Source of the DNA: Desulfonispora thiosulfatigenes DSM 11270
GTDB taxonomy: Bacteria; Bacillota; Peptococcia; Peptococcales; Desulfonisporaceae
NCBI RefSeq assembly: GCF_900176035.1
Contig: NZ_FWWT01000023.1
Coordinates: 1-64,000 of the forward strand
Reading direction: 5' to 3'
Length of the DNA: 64,000 bases
Part shown: positions 1-8,262 of the stretch, piece by piece
How positions within the stretch are numbered: position 1 is the first letter of the stretch
Layout of the letters: each line of letters begins with the position of its first letter
Made by a program: the position numbers and the translations under genes
Notes under the pieces: generated by a model
Database searches by the model: none
What the model was told of the DNA's origin: nothing
Seen by the model: the letters and a program-made list of their open reading frames with translations, nothing else

Positions 1-281
1 CTCACCAACTAGCTAATCAGACGCGGGTCCATCCATAAGCGATAGCATTGTAAAGAGGCCATCTTTACTTAATCTACCATGCGGTAAATTAAGCTTATTC
101 GGTATTAGCACCGGTTTCCCGGAGTTATCCCCAACTTATGGGCAGGTTACCCACGCGTTACTCACCCGTCCGCCACTAACTTTTAGTATTTAGTAAACTA
201 AAAACTAAAAGTCCGTTCGACTTGCATGTGTTAGGCATGCCGCCAGCGTTCGTCCTGAGCCAGGATCAAACTCTCCATTAA
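1..281 (-). rRNA. rrs: 16S ribosomal RNA, 5' part (partial)
   Basis: The reverse complement reads into the universal 16S 5' end: the 27F primer site AGAGTTTGATCCTGGCTCAG lies at 274 down to 255, so E. coli position 1 maps near 281. Further motifs of the first ~280 nt (the GACGAACGCTGGCGGC block, the GGCGGACGGGTGAGTAACGC block, read in reverse) follow. The gene runs off the left edge, so only about the first fifth is present. The mature 5' end is estimated from alignment. Confidence 0.97.
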
Positions 282-492
282 TATCCTGCAAGCTCAAAAC
301 CAACTTTTGGCTTTGTTATTTATCCGTTTGTTACTTGTGGTCTGTTTCTTTATAACTGTTTGATTTTCAAAGAACAACTTGGTAAGAAGATGTGATGCTC
401 ATGTATGTTTCAACATTTTGCATTTAATTATGAATTTCTCTCTTCTTTTGTTTTTTTCTTGTGTTTTACATCCCCTCTTGGCGACAAAACTT
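282..492 (-). other. Pre-16S leader
   Basis: A 211-nt stretch between the rRNA promoter and the mature 16S 5' end. It contains TTGTTCTTTGAAAATC near 380-365, resembling the conserved leader element found ahead of 16S genes in Firmicutes, tied to antitermination and processing. No ORF of note lies here. The exact boundaries of any antitermination site are inferred. Confidence 0.6.
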
Positions 493-521
493 ATCTTATC
501 ACTCCCTACGACTTATGTCAA
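493..521 (-). promoter_or_regulatory. rRNA operon promoter
   Basis: On the minus strand TTGACA (516-521) is followed by a 17-base spacer and TAAGAT (493-498), an almost perfect sigma-A promoter. It points into the 16S leader. Confidence 0.85.
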
Positions 522-593
522 CAATATTTTATAGTTATTTTACTTTTTTCTTGTTAAAGTCTTAAATAACACTTCTATTTCAGTTTTATCTCC

Positions 594-1289
594 TTATTTT
601 GTCTGATTTTGTAGCCCGCTATATAAACTAGATTTTAGTAAATCATCTATACCCTCAACTTTAACAACCGTATTTGGTACAGAACCAACTATAATAGTCT
701 CCGCTATTGGTGCTTTAACGCTTACTACCTCTTTCTCATATAATAAAGGTATAACAATTTTAACCGATGTTTTAACATCTAAGTACAGAATATGTCTGGT
801 TTGATTGATACCTGCTTCATAAAAATCTTGTAATAATTCAACATTCATTTTACCTACAGGTAAAACCGAAACCTTAATTTTTGGTCCTGAATTTGCAAAG
901 AGTTCACTTCCTATAGCTTGCCCAAAGGGTATTTCTATGTTTTGTTGAGATAAATTATCTAATTCTTTTTTTACTTCGATACTTACTTTAGAGATTAATT
1001 TGCTTATTTTTATTGTGTCTGCTTGGATAAACGTAATCTTATCTTCATTGTCTTTATGTATATTTACTAAATCATTATACTCAGTATTTTCAAGCACTTG
1101 ATTATAAATAACTTCATTAATAATTTCTGTTGCCTCCAAATTTGCTTTTGACAAAGCAATTTCTTTAACGGTTGGTCTAATTTTATTTTCTATAAATACA
1201 AAAACAAGGGAAGTCATAAGCAATATTACAATTACATTAAATGTAAATCTCATTCTAAAATCCCTTTTACTTCTCCATTTCCGTCTCAA
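594..1289 (-). CDS. yunB: Sporulation protein YunB
   Basis: YunB family protein, needed for normal sporulation in Bacillus, biochemical role unknown. The product begins with a short basic stretch and a single membrane segment (about residues 12-29) followed by the family's conserved region: a helical stretch and a C-terminal half with the VLPVGKM-like and IVGSVPNTVV segments. I place the start at the TTG at 1287-1289, eight bases after AGGAGG. An upstream GTG at 1296-1298 overlaps the ribosome site. It lies between tyrS and the rRNA operon, on the same strand as both. The ribosome site can be folded into a hairpin (see 1296-1330). Family assignment is by recognition of the sequence pattern. 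Confidence 0.85.
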   Translation of the reverse strand: MRRKWRSKRDFRMRFTFNVIVILLMTSLVFVFIENKIRPTVKEIALSKANLEATEIINEVIYNQVLENTEYNDLVNIHKDNEDKITFIQADTIKISKLISKVSIEVKKELDNLSQQNIEIPFGQAIGSELFANSGPKIKVSVLPVGKMNVELLQDFYEAGINQTRHILYLDVKTSVKIVIPLLYEKEVVSVKAPIAETIIVGSVPNTVVKVEGIDDLLKSSLYSGLQNQTK

Positions 1290-1295
1290 AATACA

Positions 1296-1330
1296 CACCT
1301 CCTAACATACTACAATATATGTAGGAGGTG
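1296..1330 (-). promoter_or_regulatory. Hairpin that can mask the yunB ribosome-binding site
   Basis: In RNA from the minus strand CACCUCCU (1330-1323) can pair with AGGAGGUG (1303-1296), extended by ACAU/AUGU with one bulged base, giving 12 pairs around a 10-base loop. The right arm is the Shine-Dalgarno sequence of yunB. No T-run follows, so it is not a terminator. A CATATATT box (1320-1313), like a sigma-E -10 element, lies inside the hairpin, so a transcript starting there would lack the left arm. Confidence 0.5.
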
Positions 1331-1350
1331 CCTAATGGTGAATAAATATA

Positions 1351-2580
1351 TTAAATAATAATAAATTGGTGATATACCTTTTTACCCTTTTTAATCATCA
1401 TTTTATTATCTATAAAATCTTCTTCATTTAATATGATATTAAAATCAGTTACCCTTACATCATTTTTTGAAAGTCCACCTTGTTGAATAAGTCTTCTACC
1501 TTCACTTTTAGATGAAATAAGTTTTGCCTCGATTAAAAGAGTTGTTAATTCTAAATCTTCTTTTAGTCTTTCTTTTTGTACTTCCGTACTTGGTATTGAT
1601 TGAGAACTTCCTCCCGAACCAAATAAAGTTTTTGTAGCTTCTTCTGCTTTTTTTGCTTCTTCTTCACCATGAACTAATTTAGTAACTTCATAAGCTAAAA
1701 TTTCTTTTGCTTTATTAATTTCCGCACCTTCTAAAGCAGCAAGCCTTTTAACTTCATCCATAGGTATAAATGTTAATAAGGATAAACATTTTTCTACATC
1801 AGGATCGTCTACATTTCTCCAGTACTGATAAAAGTCATATGGAGATGTTTTCTTTGGATCTAGCCAAACAGCACCAGCTTGAGTTTTACCCATTTTTTTA
1901 CCTTCGCTAGTTGTTAAAAGTTTAAATGTTAAACCATAAGCTGATCCTCCAGTAGACCTTCTAATTAAATCTACTCCTCCTAAAATGTTAGACCACTGAT
2001 CACTTCCACCTAGTTGCATTTTACAATTATACCTATTATATAGCTCAAGAAAATCATATGATTGCATAAGCATATAGTTAAATTCTAAAAAGGATAAGCC
2101 TTTTTCAAGGCGAGTTTTAAAGCACTCTGCTGTTAGCATTCTATTTACAGAAAAGTGTCTTCCTATATCTCTGATAAATTCTACATAATTTAAATTTAAT
2201 AACCAATCAGCATTATCTACTAATTCTGCTTTATCTTCTCCAAATTCAATAAACTTTGTAAAGGTTTCTTTAAATGATTGAACATTTGTATTAATTTGTT
2301 CTCTATTGAGCATTTGCCTCATATCTGTCCTGCCTGATGGATCCCCAATCATGACAGTCCCTCCACCAATTAAAGCAAGAGGTTTATGCCCAGCCTTTTG
2401 CATATGCATCATTACCATTATTTGAATAAAATGTCCTACATGCAAACTATCAGCAGTTGGGTCAAACCCCGTATAAAAGGTTACTGATTCATTTTCTAAT
2501 AGTTTAATTATTTCATCTTCGTGTGTAGATTGATCAATATAACCTCTTTCTAATAACGTATTGTAAACATTCTGCGCCAT
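1351..2580 (-). CDS. tyrS: Tyrosyl-tRNA synthetase
   Basis: Class I aminoacyl-tRNA synthetase that charges tRNA-Tyr with tyrosine in the cytoplasm. At 409 residues it is normal bacterial length. The HIGH-type signature is HVGH (residues 47-50), the tyrosine-pocket region includes [12 protein letters not shown] and LGGSDQW, and the KMSKS loop is present as KMGKT (about 229-233). The C-terminal ~65 residues form the S4-like RNA-binding domain ([10 protein letters not shown]). The gene is preceded by its own promoter and a T-box leader with a tyrosine specifier, so expression should rise when uncharged tRNA-Tyr accumulates. yunB follows about 60 bases downstream with no terminator between them. 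Confidence 0.97.
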   Translation of the reverse strand: MAQNVYNTLLERGYIDQSTHEDEIIKLLENESVTFYTGFDPTADSLHVGHFIQIMVMMHMQKAGHKPLALIGGGTVMIGDPSGRTDMRQMLNREQINTNVQSFKETFTKFIEFGEDKAELVDNADWLLNLNYVEFIRDIGRHFSVNRMLTAECFKTRLEKGLSFLEFNYMLMQSYDFLELYNRYNCKMQLGGSDQWSNILGGVDLIRRSTGGSAYGLTFKLLTTSEGKKMGKTQAGAVWLDPKKTSPYDFYQYWRNVDDPDVEKCLSLLTFIPMDEVKRLAALEGAEINKAKEILAYEVTKLVHGEEEAKKAEEATKTLFGSGGSSQSIPSTEVQKERLKEDLELTTLLIEAKLISSKSEGRRLIQQGGLSKNDVRVTDFNIILNEEDFIDNKMMIKKGKKVYHQFIII

Positions 2581-2599
2581 TATAGTTACACTCCTTCTA

Positions 2600-2820
2600 A
2601 AAAAATATAAAAAAGAGCCTTCCAGTCCGCTAAGGACGGGAAGGCCCGTGGTACCACCTTAATTTGCATAAATATGCCTCTTAATCTTTATATCGTAAGA
2701 TAAACGCAATGCTTTCACACTGAAACTCCAAGATGTAATTCACTTTTATGTGGTTACAGACTTTTCACCACCAGTCTGTTCTCTGCTTTTTAACCAAATA
2801 AAGCTACTAGTCTTTTCATC
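2600..2820 (-). promoter_or_regulatory. T-box riboswitch of tyrS (Tyr specifier)
   Basis: The leader carries the conserved T-box sequence GGTGGTACCACGG (2658-2646), whose UGGU pairs with the tRNA acceptor end. It is followed by a GCCTTCC/GGAAGGC terminator hairpin plus T-run (2645-2611). Upstream lies Stem I, with the head GACTAGTAG, an AGAGA-like box (GCAGAGAAC), a GGTG loop element and a specifier loop GAATTACATC holding UAC (2737-2735), a tyrosine codon. Uncharged tRNA-Tyr should stabilise the antiterminator and allow tyrS expression. Confidence 0.93.
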
Positions 2821-2864
2821 ATTTTATATCATTATGAACTTATTTAATTGCTTAATTATTGGTT

Positions 2865-2893
2865 ATTCTATCAAATATACTTTAAAATTACAA
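2865..2893 (-). promoter_or_regulatory. tyrS promoter
   Basis: TTGTAA (2888-2893), 17-base spacer, TAGAAT (2865-2870) on the minus strand, about 45 bases ahead of T-box Stem I. Confidence 0.6.
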
Positions 2894-2932
2894 CAATAAA
2901 TTTTACTCTTTGTTTTATAGTATTAGCTATTA

Positions 2933-2941
2933 TGCTATAAT
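2933..2941 (+). promoter_or_regulatory. Extended -10 promoter element for the PBP1 gene
   Basis: TGCTATAAT matches the extended -10 form TGnTATAAT, 30 bases before the start codon. A -35 box at the normal distance is poor (a TTGTTT lies 20 bases away). Confidence 0.5.
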
Positions 2942-2971
2942 AATTCAAGTGGAAAAGAAGGAGGGAAAATT

Positions 2972-5836
2972 ATGCGAAAAAATAAAAGTAAGAAGTTAAA
3001 TAATTATAAAACTATATTAATAGTTTTACTTGTGCTTGCTTTTATTGTTGGAGGAGCAGGTATTGGCTTTGTCGTTGCTGCTCTGAAAAATGTACCTAGT
3101 ATTGACAGTTCCAATATAGAGGCATTTGCAGTTTCATCATCAATATATGATAAAGATGAAAAGCTAGTAGACAAACTTCATGGTGTAGAAAACCGTGATC
3201 CAGTAAAATTAGAAGATATATCACCAAATATGGTTAATGCGTTGCTAGCAATAGAGGATCAGCGTTTTTACAAACATATTGGTATAGATCCCTTTAGAAT
3301 TGCTGGTGCTGCTGTTGCTAATATAAAAAAAGGACATACTGCTCAAGGGGGTAGTACCTTAACCCAACAATTAGTAAAAGTATCTATGTTAGATCCAAAA
3401 GATAAAACGCTTAAAAGAAAAATTCAAGAGGCAGTTATTTCTTTAAAAGTTGAAAATGATTATACCAAAGACGAAATTATTAATTTTTATTTAAATACTG
3501 TATATTTTGGTGATGGTGCATACGGTGTTGAGGCAGCCGCAAAAAACTTCTTTGCAAAAAATGCGAAAGATTTAACTATTGATGAGGCTGCTCTTCTTGC
3601 AGGAGTAATTCAAAATCCATATAAACATTCACCTTTATATCATCCCGAAAATGCTAAAACAAGAAGAGATATTGTTTTAAATGCAATGGTTGATTTTAAT
3701 AAACTATCCCAAGAAGAAGCTAATAAATTAAAAGAAAAACCAATCAAAATTGCAGAAAAGAAAAAATCTAAAGATAAATCATATGCATATCAATCTTTTA
3801 TTGATCACGTTGTTGAATCTGCCATTGATAATTTAGATATAGCTGATGATTCTAGTAAGCTGTATACCGGTGGCTATAAAATATATACTACCTTAGATAC
3901 AGATATTCAAAGTAATATGGAAGATGTTTATGCTAATTCAAAAAATTTCCCAAGCTCTAAAAAAGGATCGCTTATTCAATCGGCTATGGTTGTTCTAGAT
4001 CCTAAAACTGGGGAAATTAAAGGATTAATGGGTGGTAGAGAGCAAACAGGAAGAAGAAATTTTAATAGAGCAACTCAAGCACTTCGTCAACCTGGTTCGG
4101 TGTTTAAACCACTTGCAGTATATGCACCTGCTTTAGAAAAAGGATATAATCCAGCTACTGTAATTGATGATTTTCCACAAGCTTATAAATCAAGTTCAGG
4201 AACAAAGGTCTTTGAAAACTATGACCATAGATATCGAGGACTTATCTCTATGCGTACAGCTTTACAATATTCAATTAATACTGCAGCAGTTAAAATGTTG
4301 CAACAAATTGGGGTAGAAGAAGGTTATAAATTTGCTAAAAAAGCGGGTATTTCCTCTTTAGTATCAAGTGGTTCTAGAAATGATATGGGTTTATCCCTTG
4401 CTTTAGGTGGACTTACTAAAGGAGCTAGCCCCTTAGAAATTACTTCTGCCTACGGAGTTTTTGCTAACGGTGGAGTATATGTACCTCCTCATTGCATAAC
4501 GCGTATAGAAGATTCTAAAGGTAATGTAATTTGGGAGAATAAATCAAAAAAAGAAATAGTTATGTCACCTGAATCTGCATACTTAATAAATGATATGTTA
4601 CAGACTGTTGTCACTAGTGGTACAGGACGTAATGCTAGTATTCCTGGCAGACAAGTTGCAGGTAAAACTGGTACTACTTCATTTAATGTTGATGTTTGGT
4701 TTGTTGGATATACTCCTGACCTAGTAAGTTCGGTTTGGATGGGTTATGACAAAAATGATAATATGTCCAGAGTTTCTGGGGGTGGTAATTGTGCACCTAT
4801 ATGGAAAAAGGTAATGGAAAAGGCTCATAAGGATTTACCTACTAGCAAGTTTACAAGACCATCCAATATTATAAGCACAAGTATAGATACAAAATCAGGA
4901 ATGAGACCAAGTAACTTGACACCTAATGAATTTATTAAATCAGAATTATTTAATCGTAAATTCGTTCCAAAAGAAACCTCAAAAGTTTGGGTTATGGCTT
5001 CGGTTTGTCCTGATTCTTCACAATTAATAACTGATAACTGTCCAGATGCTGTAGACAAGGTATTCCTAAAAAGAGAAAAACCATGGTCTACAAGTGGTTT
5101 TTCTGGTAAGTTAAAAGGTATCGCACCTGAAGATGCAAAACTAGAAGTTCCAAAACAAAAGTGTTTAATTCATGGAGAAGGTGGCCCTAAAATTAGACTT
5201 CATGGTGGCTTAATAGATAATGAATCAGCTGTTAAACTTTCATGGTCTTATAGTAAAGCTACGGAGAATACAAAGTTTCAAATTTATCGTTCCAGCGAAA
5301 GAAACTTTATACCTAGTTCACAAACCTTTTTAGACAGTTCAAGTGAACTTGAGTTTCTAGATAAGTCAATAAAAAAAGGTGAAAAATATTATTATCGGGT
5401 AATAGCAATTGATACTGAAACAGATCTGCAAAGTCCGGCATCTAATGAAGTGGAAATTTCAGGAACTAACTCTAATAATACAGAACAACCTGGAAATAAC
5501 GTTTCATTAAAAGCGCCAAAACTTCGTTATCAAATAAAAGATCAAACTCAAGTCAGATTAAGTTGGAATAAACCAGGTTCAGGTAATCAAATTACTTATT
5601 TTGTTTTTAAATCTGAGTCTCCTGGATTCTCGGCTGGCATTGATACTCAAATTGGTAAAGGCTCCATAATATCAAATACCTCGTTTACCGATACTAGTGT
5701 AGAATCAGGTAAAACTTACTATTATAAAGTTATCGGGCAAGATGCTAATAGCAATCAAAGCCCTTTATCAAATGAGATAAAGGTTACAATAAGAAATAAT
5801 AGTGACAATGATGAAGCTGAAGATGGTGATGACTAA
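2972..5836 (+). CDS. Class A penicillin-binding protein (PBP1A family) with C-terminal fibronectin-type III repeats
   Basis: Bifunctional peptidoglycan synthase anchored in the membrane: it polymerises lipid II and cross-links the stem peptides. A short basic cytoplasmic tail is followed by one membrane segment (about residues 13-37). The glycosyltransferase domain shows EDQRF (95-99) and GGSTLTQQ (126-133). The transpeptidase domain has the catalytic SVFK (Ser376), SIN (434-436) and KTGTT (565-569). The C-terminal third (about 745-945) contains two Tyr-rich repeats ending in YYYRVIAID and YYYKVIGQD, typical of fibronectin type III modules, and then an acidic tail. All catalytic residues are present, so it should be active. 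Start ATG follows GGAGGG by 7 bases. It stands alone, divergent from tyrS, and ends at a terminator shared with mutS2. The FN3 tail probably lies in the wall. Confidence 0.95.
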   Translation: MRKNKSKKLNNYKTILIVLLVLAFIVGGAGIGFVVAALKNVPSIDSSNIEAFAVSSSIYDKDEKLVDKLHGVENRDPVKLEDISPNMVNALLAIEDQRFYKHIGIDPFRIAGAAVANIKKGHTAQGGSTLTQQLVKVSMLDPKDKTLKRKIQEAVISLKVENDYTKDEIINFYLNTVYFGDGAYGVEAAAKNFFAKNAKDLTIDEAALLAGVIQNPYKHSPLYHPENAKTRRDIVLNAMVDFNKLSQEEANKLKEKPIKIAEKKKSKDKSYAYQSFIDHVVESAIDNLDIADDSSKLYTGGYKIYTTLDTDIQSNMEDVYANSKNFPSSKKGSLIQSAMVVLDPKTGEIKGLMGGREQTGRRNFNRATQALRQPGSVFKPLAVYAPALEKGYNPATVIDDFPQAYKSSSGTKVFENYDHRYRGLISMRTALQYSINTAAVKMLQQIGVEEGYKFAKKAGISSLVSSGSRNDMGLSLALGGLTKGASPLEITSAYGVFANGGVYVPPHCITRIEDSKGNVIWENKSKKEIVMSPESAYLINDMLQTVVTSGTGRNASIPGRQVAGKTGTTSFNVDVWFVGYTPDLVSSVWMGYDKNDNMSRVSGGGNCAPIWKKVMEKAHKDLPTSKFTRPSNIISTSIDTKSGMRPSNLTPNEFIKSELFNRKFVPKETSKVWVMASVCPDSSQLITDNCPDAVDKVFLKREKPWSTSGFSGKLKGIAPEDAKLEVPKQKCLIHGEGGPKIRLHGGLIDNESAVKLSWSYSKATENTKFQIYRSSERNFIPSSQTFLDSSSELEFLDKSIKKGEKYYYRVIAIDTETDLQSPASNEVEISGTNSNNTEQPGNNVSLKAPKLRYQIKDQTQVRLSWNKPGSGNQITYFVFKSESPGFSAGIDTQIGKGSIISNTSFTDTSVESGKTYYYKVIGQDANSNQSPLSNEIKVTIRNNSDNDEAEDGDD

Positions 5837-5837
5837 A

Positions 5838-5877
5838 AAAATGACCTGGAATAATAATTATTCCAGGTCATTTTTTA
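5838..5877 (+). terminator. Bidirectional terminator between the PBP1 gene and mutS2
   Basis: ATGACCTGGAATA and TATTCCAGGTCAT form a perfect stem with A-run before and T-run after, so it serves both convergent genes. The last codons and stop of mutS2 (5868-5870) lie inside the stem. Confidence 0.9.
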
Positions 5878-8234
5878 AATTCAACAATTGTAACTCCTTC
5901 TCCACCTTCTTTAAATCCACCTGTGCGATAAGTTTTAACATGTGGATGCATCTTTAGCATATCTCTAATTGTATTACGTAAAATACCCTCACCTTTTCCA
6001 TGAATTAAAGATACTTGAGCAAGACCTACTAAATAGGCATCATCTAAGTATTTATCAACTAAATCTAAAGCCTCTTCTACTCTTGTTCCTCTAAAATCTA
6101 ATTCAGTCTTGATGGTCTTACTTTTATCAATCATCATTTTTCCAATACCTGTTTTATCTGCCTTAGCTCTTTTAGTAGCAGCAGTTAATTCATTTATTTT
6201 TACATTTACCTTCATAACTCCCACTTGAACTTGTAGTTCATCATTACTATTAGGAAGCGAAGCTACTATAGCTCTTTGATTAATTTTAGGTACAAATACT
6301 TCATCGCCTATTTCTAGCTTTTTAAGTATTTTTCCAGCTACCTTTGGTCCTTTAAGCATATTACCCGTTAAATTATTTTCCTTTGATTCTAATCTTTTCT
6401 TTAATTCGATAGCTTTATTATCAGCTTTTAAAAATTCTTCTTTTGCTACGGATCTAATTTCTTTAATTATCGCTTCACTTTCTTTTCTAGCTTCTTTAAT
6501 AATTTCTAAAGCTTTTTCTTCTGCTTTTCGTACTATATCTTCTTCTTTTGTTTTTATAGTTAGTTGTTCTTCTTCTATTTGTGCTAATTTTGATTTAATT
6601 TCTTGCAGTTTTTCTTCCGATTCTTTTGTATTAAGCTCACTTTGTAATTTATTTATTTCCAAAGATTGAATTAATTTTGCAGCATCTTTTTCATTTTCAC
6701 TAATAAGTTTTCGACCCTTGTCTACTATATACTGAGGTAAGCCTAATTTTTGGGCAATATCAAAAGCATTACTTTTTCCCGGGACTCCAATTAATAAACG
6801 ATAGGTTGGCCTTAAAGTTTTTATATCAAATTCAACACTTGCGTTTTGAACCCTTTCTTCTTTAAAAGCAAAAGTTTTTAACTCACTATAATGTGTAGTC
6901 GCTATTGATCTCGCTCTACTTTTGAGAATTGTCTCTAAAATAGATATTGCTAAAGCTGCACCTTCAGAAGGATCAGTACCTGCACCTAGTTCATCAAAAA
7001 AGATTAATGAATCTTCATCTGCTTTTTCTAATATATTGATAATATTAGTCATATGAGAAGAAAATGTACTTAATGATTGCTCAATACTTTGCTCATCACC
7101 TATGTCTGCATATATTTTAGGAAAAATACCAATTACACTACCATTATCGGCTGGGATATGAAGACCACATTGAGCCATTAAAACAAATAATCCTACAGTT
7201 TTTAAGGTTACTGTTTTCCCCCCAGTATTTGGACCTGTTATAACTAATAAATCAAATTCTTCACCTAATGTAATTGTTAATGGGACTACTTCATCCTTAG
7301 AAATTAATGGATGACGTCCTTTTATTATCGATATTTGTTTTTCTGTCACAATTTTAGGCTCTATAGCATTTATTTTTTCACTAAACCTTGCTTTAGCAAA
7401 AGTAAAATCAATATGTGCTAAAACTTCTTGATTAGTTTCTAATTCTTCTACGTACTCATTAATTTTTTCAGTTAATTCTTTGAGTATTTTTGTTATTTCT
7501 TCTTTTTCTTCCAGGCTATACTTTTTTAAATCATTGTTTAAAGATAAAATACTCATAGGTTCGATAAATAATGTTGCTCCACTTGAAGATTGATCATGTA
7601 CTATACCTGGTATTTTATTTCTATACTCCTGTTTCACTGGTACTACATAGCGTTCATCTCTTATTGTTACAATTGCTTCTTGTAGATATTTTTGACTTCT
7701 TTCTGATCTAACTAAATTATCAAGTTTTTCTTTGATTCTGTTTTGTAAGGTTACAATTTTTTTACGTATTTGATTAAGAGCAATTGAAGCATTATCTAGA
7801 ACTTTTCCATCATTAGCTATGGTATTTTGAATTTCTTGTTCAACATCAGTTAATACTGTGAGCTGCTCAGCCCACCACTGCATACGTGGAGTACTATATT
7901 GTTTTTTTCTTTCTCCTAAAAATTTTTTCAATTTGCGACTGGCTAATAAGGTATCATAAATTTTTAAAAACTCTTCAGGTTCTAAGATTCCACCAATTTT
8001 AGCCTTTCTAATCAAATTTTTTATATCTATAATTCCTCCTAAGGGAATTATAGGTTCAAATCTTCTAATATTTACGCCTTCGGTTGTTTCCTTTTGCCAT
8101 ATTATCAATGTTTCATAATCAGCAATAGGCTCTAAATTATTCACTAGTTCTCTACCTAAAGAAGAACTACACTCTTTTACTAACATACTAATAATTTTGT
8201 CTAGTTCTAATTTTTGGATTGTAAATTTATTCAT
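5868..8234 (-). CDS. mutS2: Endonuclease/ATPase MutS2 with Smr domain
   Basis: MutS-family ATPase lacking the mismatch-recognition domains. Family members suppress homologous recombination, and in Bacillus the protein also splits collided ribosomes. The 788 residues match the family. The core/clamp region comes first, then the ATPase with Walker A GPNTGGKT (about 335) and Walker B/ABC signature (LIFFDELGAGTDPSEGAAL). A long charged coiled coil follows (about 515-630), then a KOW-like segment and a C-terminal Smr domain starting LDFRGTRVEEAL with the HGKGEG motif (about 760). ATG start with AAAGGGTGA upstream. It sits in the pheT-zapA-nif3-U32-mutS2 order common in Clostridia. Its stop is embedded in the shared terminator. 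Confidence 0.96.
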   Translation of the reverse strand: MNKFTIQKLELDKIISMLVKECSSSLGRELVNNLEPIADYETLIIWQKETTEGVNIRRFEPIIPLGGIIDIKNLIRKAKIGGILEPEEFLKIYDTLLASRKLKKFLGERKKQYSTPRMQWWAEQLTVLTDVEQEIQNTIANDGKVLDNASIALNQIRKKIVTLQNRIKEKLDNLVRSERSQKYLQEAIVTIRDERYVVPVKQEYRNKIPGIVHDQSSSGATLFIEPMSILSLNNDLKKYSLEEKEEITKILKELTEKINEYVEELETNQEVLAHIDFTFAKARFSEKINAIEPKIVTEKQISIIKGRHPLISKDEVVPLTITLGEEFDLLVITGPNTGGKTVTLKTVGLFVLMAQCGLHIPADNGSVIGIFPKIYADIGDEQSIEQSLSTFSSHMTNIINILEKADEDSLIFFDELGAGTDPSEGAALAISILETILKSRARSIATTHYSELKTFAFKEERVQNASVEFDIKTLRPTYRLLIGVPGKSNAFDIAQKLGLPQYIVDKGRKLISENEKDAAKLIQSLEINKLQSELNTKESEEKLQEIKSKLAQIEEEQLTIKTKEEDIVRKAEEKALEIIKEARKESEAIIKEIRSVAKEEFLKADNKAIELKKRLESKENNLTGNMLKGPKVAGKILKKLEIGDEVFVPKINQRAIVASLPNSNDELQVQVGVMKVNVKINELTAATKRAKADKTGIGKMMIDKSKTIKTELDFRGTRVEEALDLVDKYLDDAYLVGLAQVSLIHGKGEGILRNTIRDMLKMHPHVKTYRTGGFKEGGEGVTIVEFKK

Positions 8235-8262
8235 TTACGTCACCCTTTTGTTAAATTTATTT

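Noticed and set aside
1322-1348. Plus-strand leader peptide after GTAGGAGGTG
   Set aside because: The ribosome-like sequence is the complement arm of the yunB hairpin; the ORF has only six codons and no gene follows.
4825-5058. Minus-strand 77-residue ORF inside the PBP1 gene
   Set aside because: Shadow of the transpeptidase-coding frame, no ribosome site.
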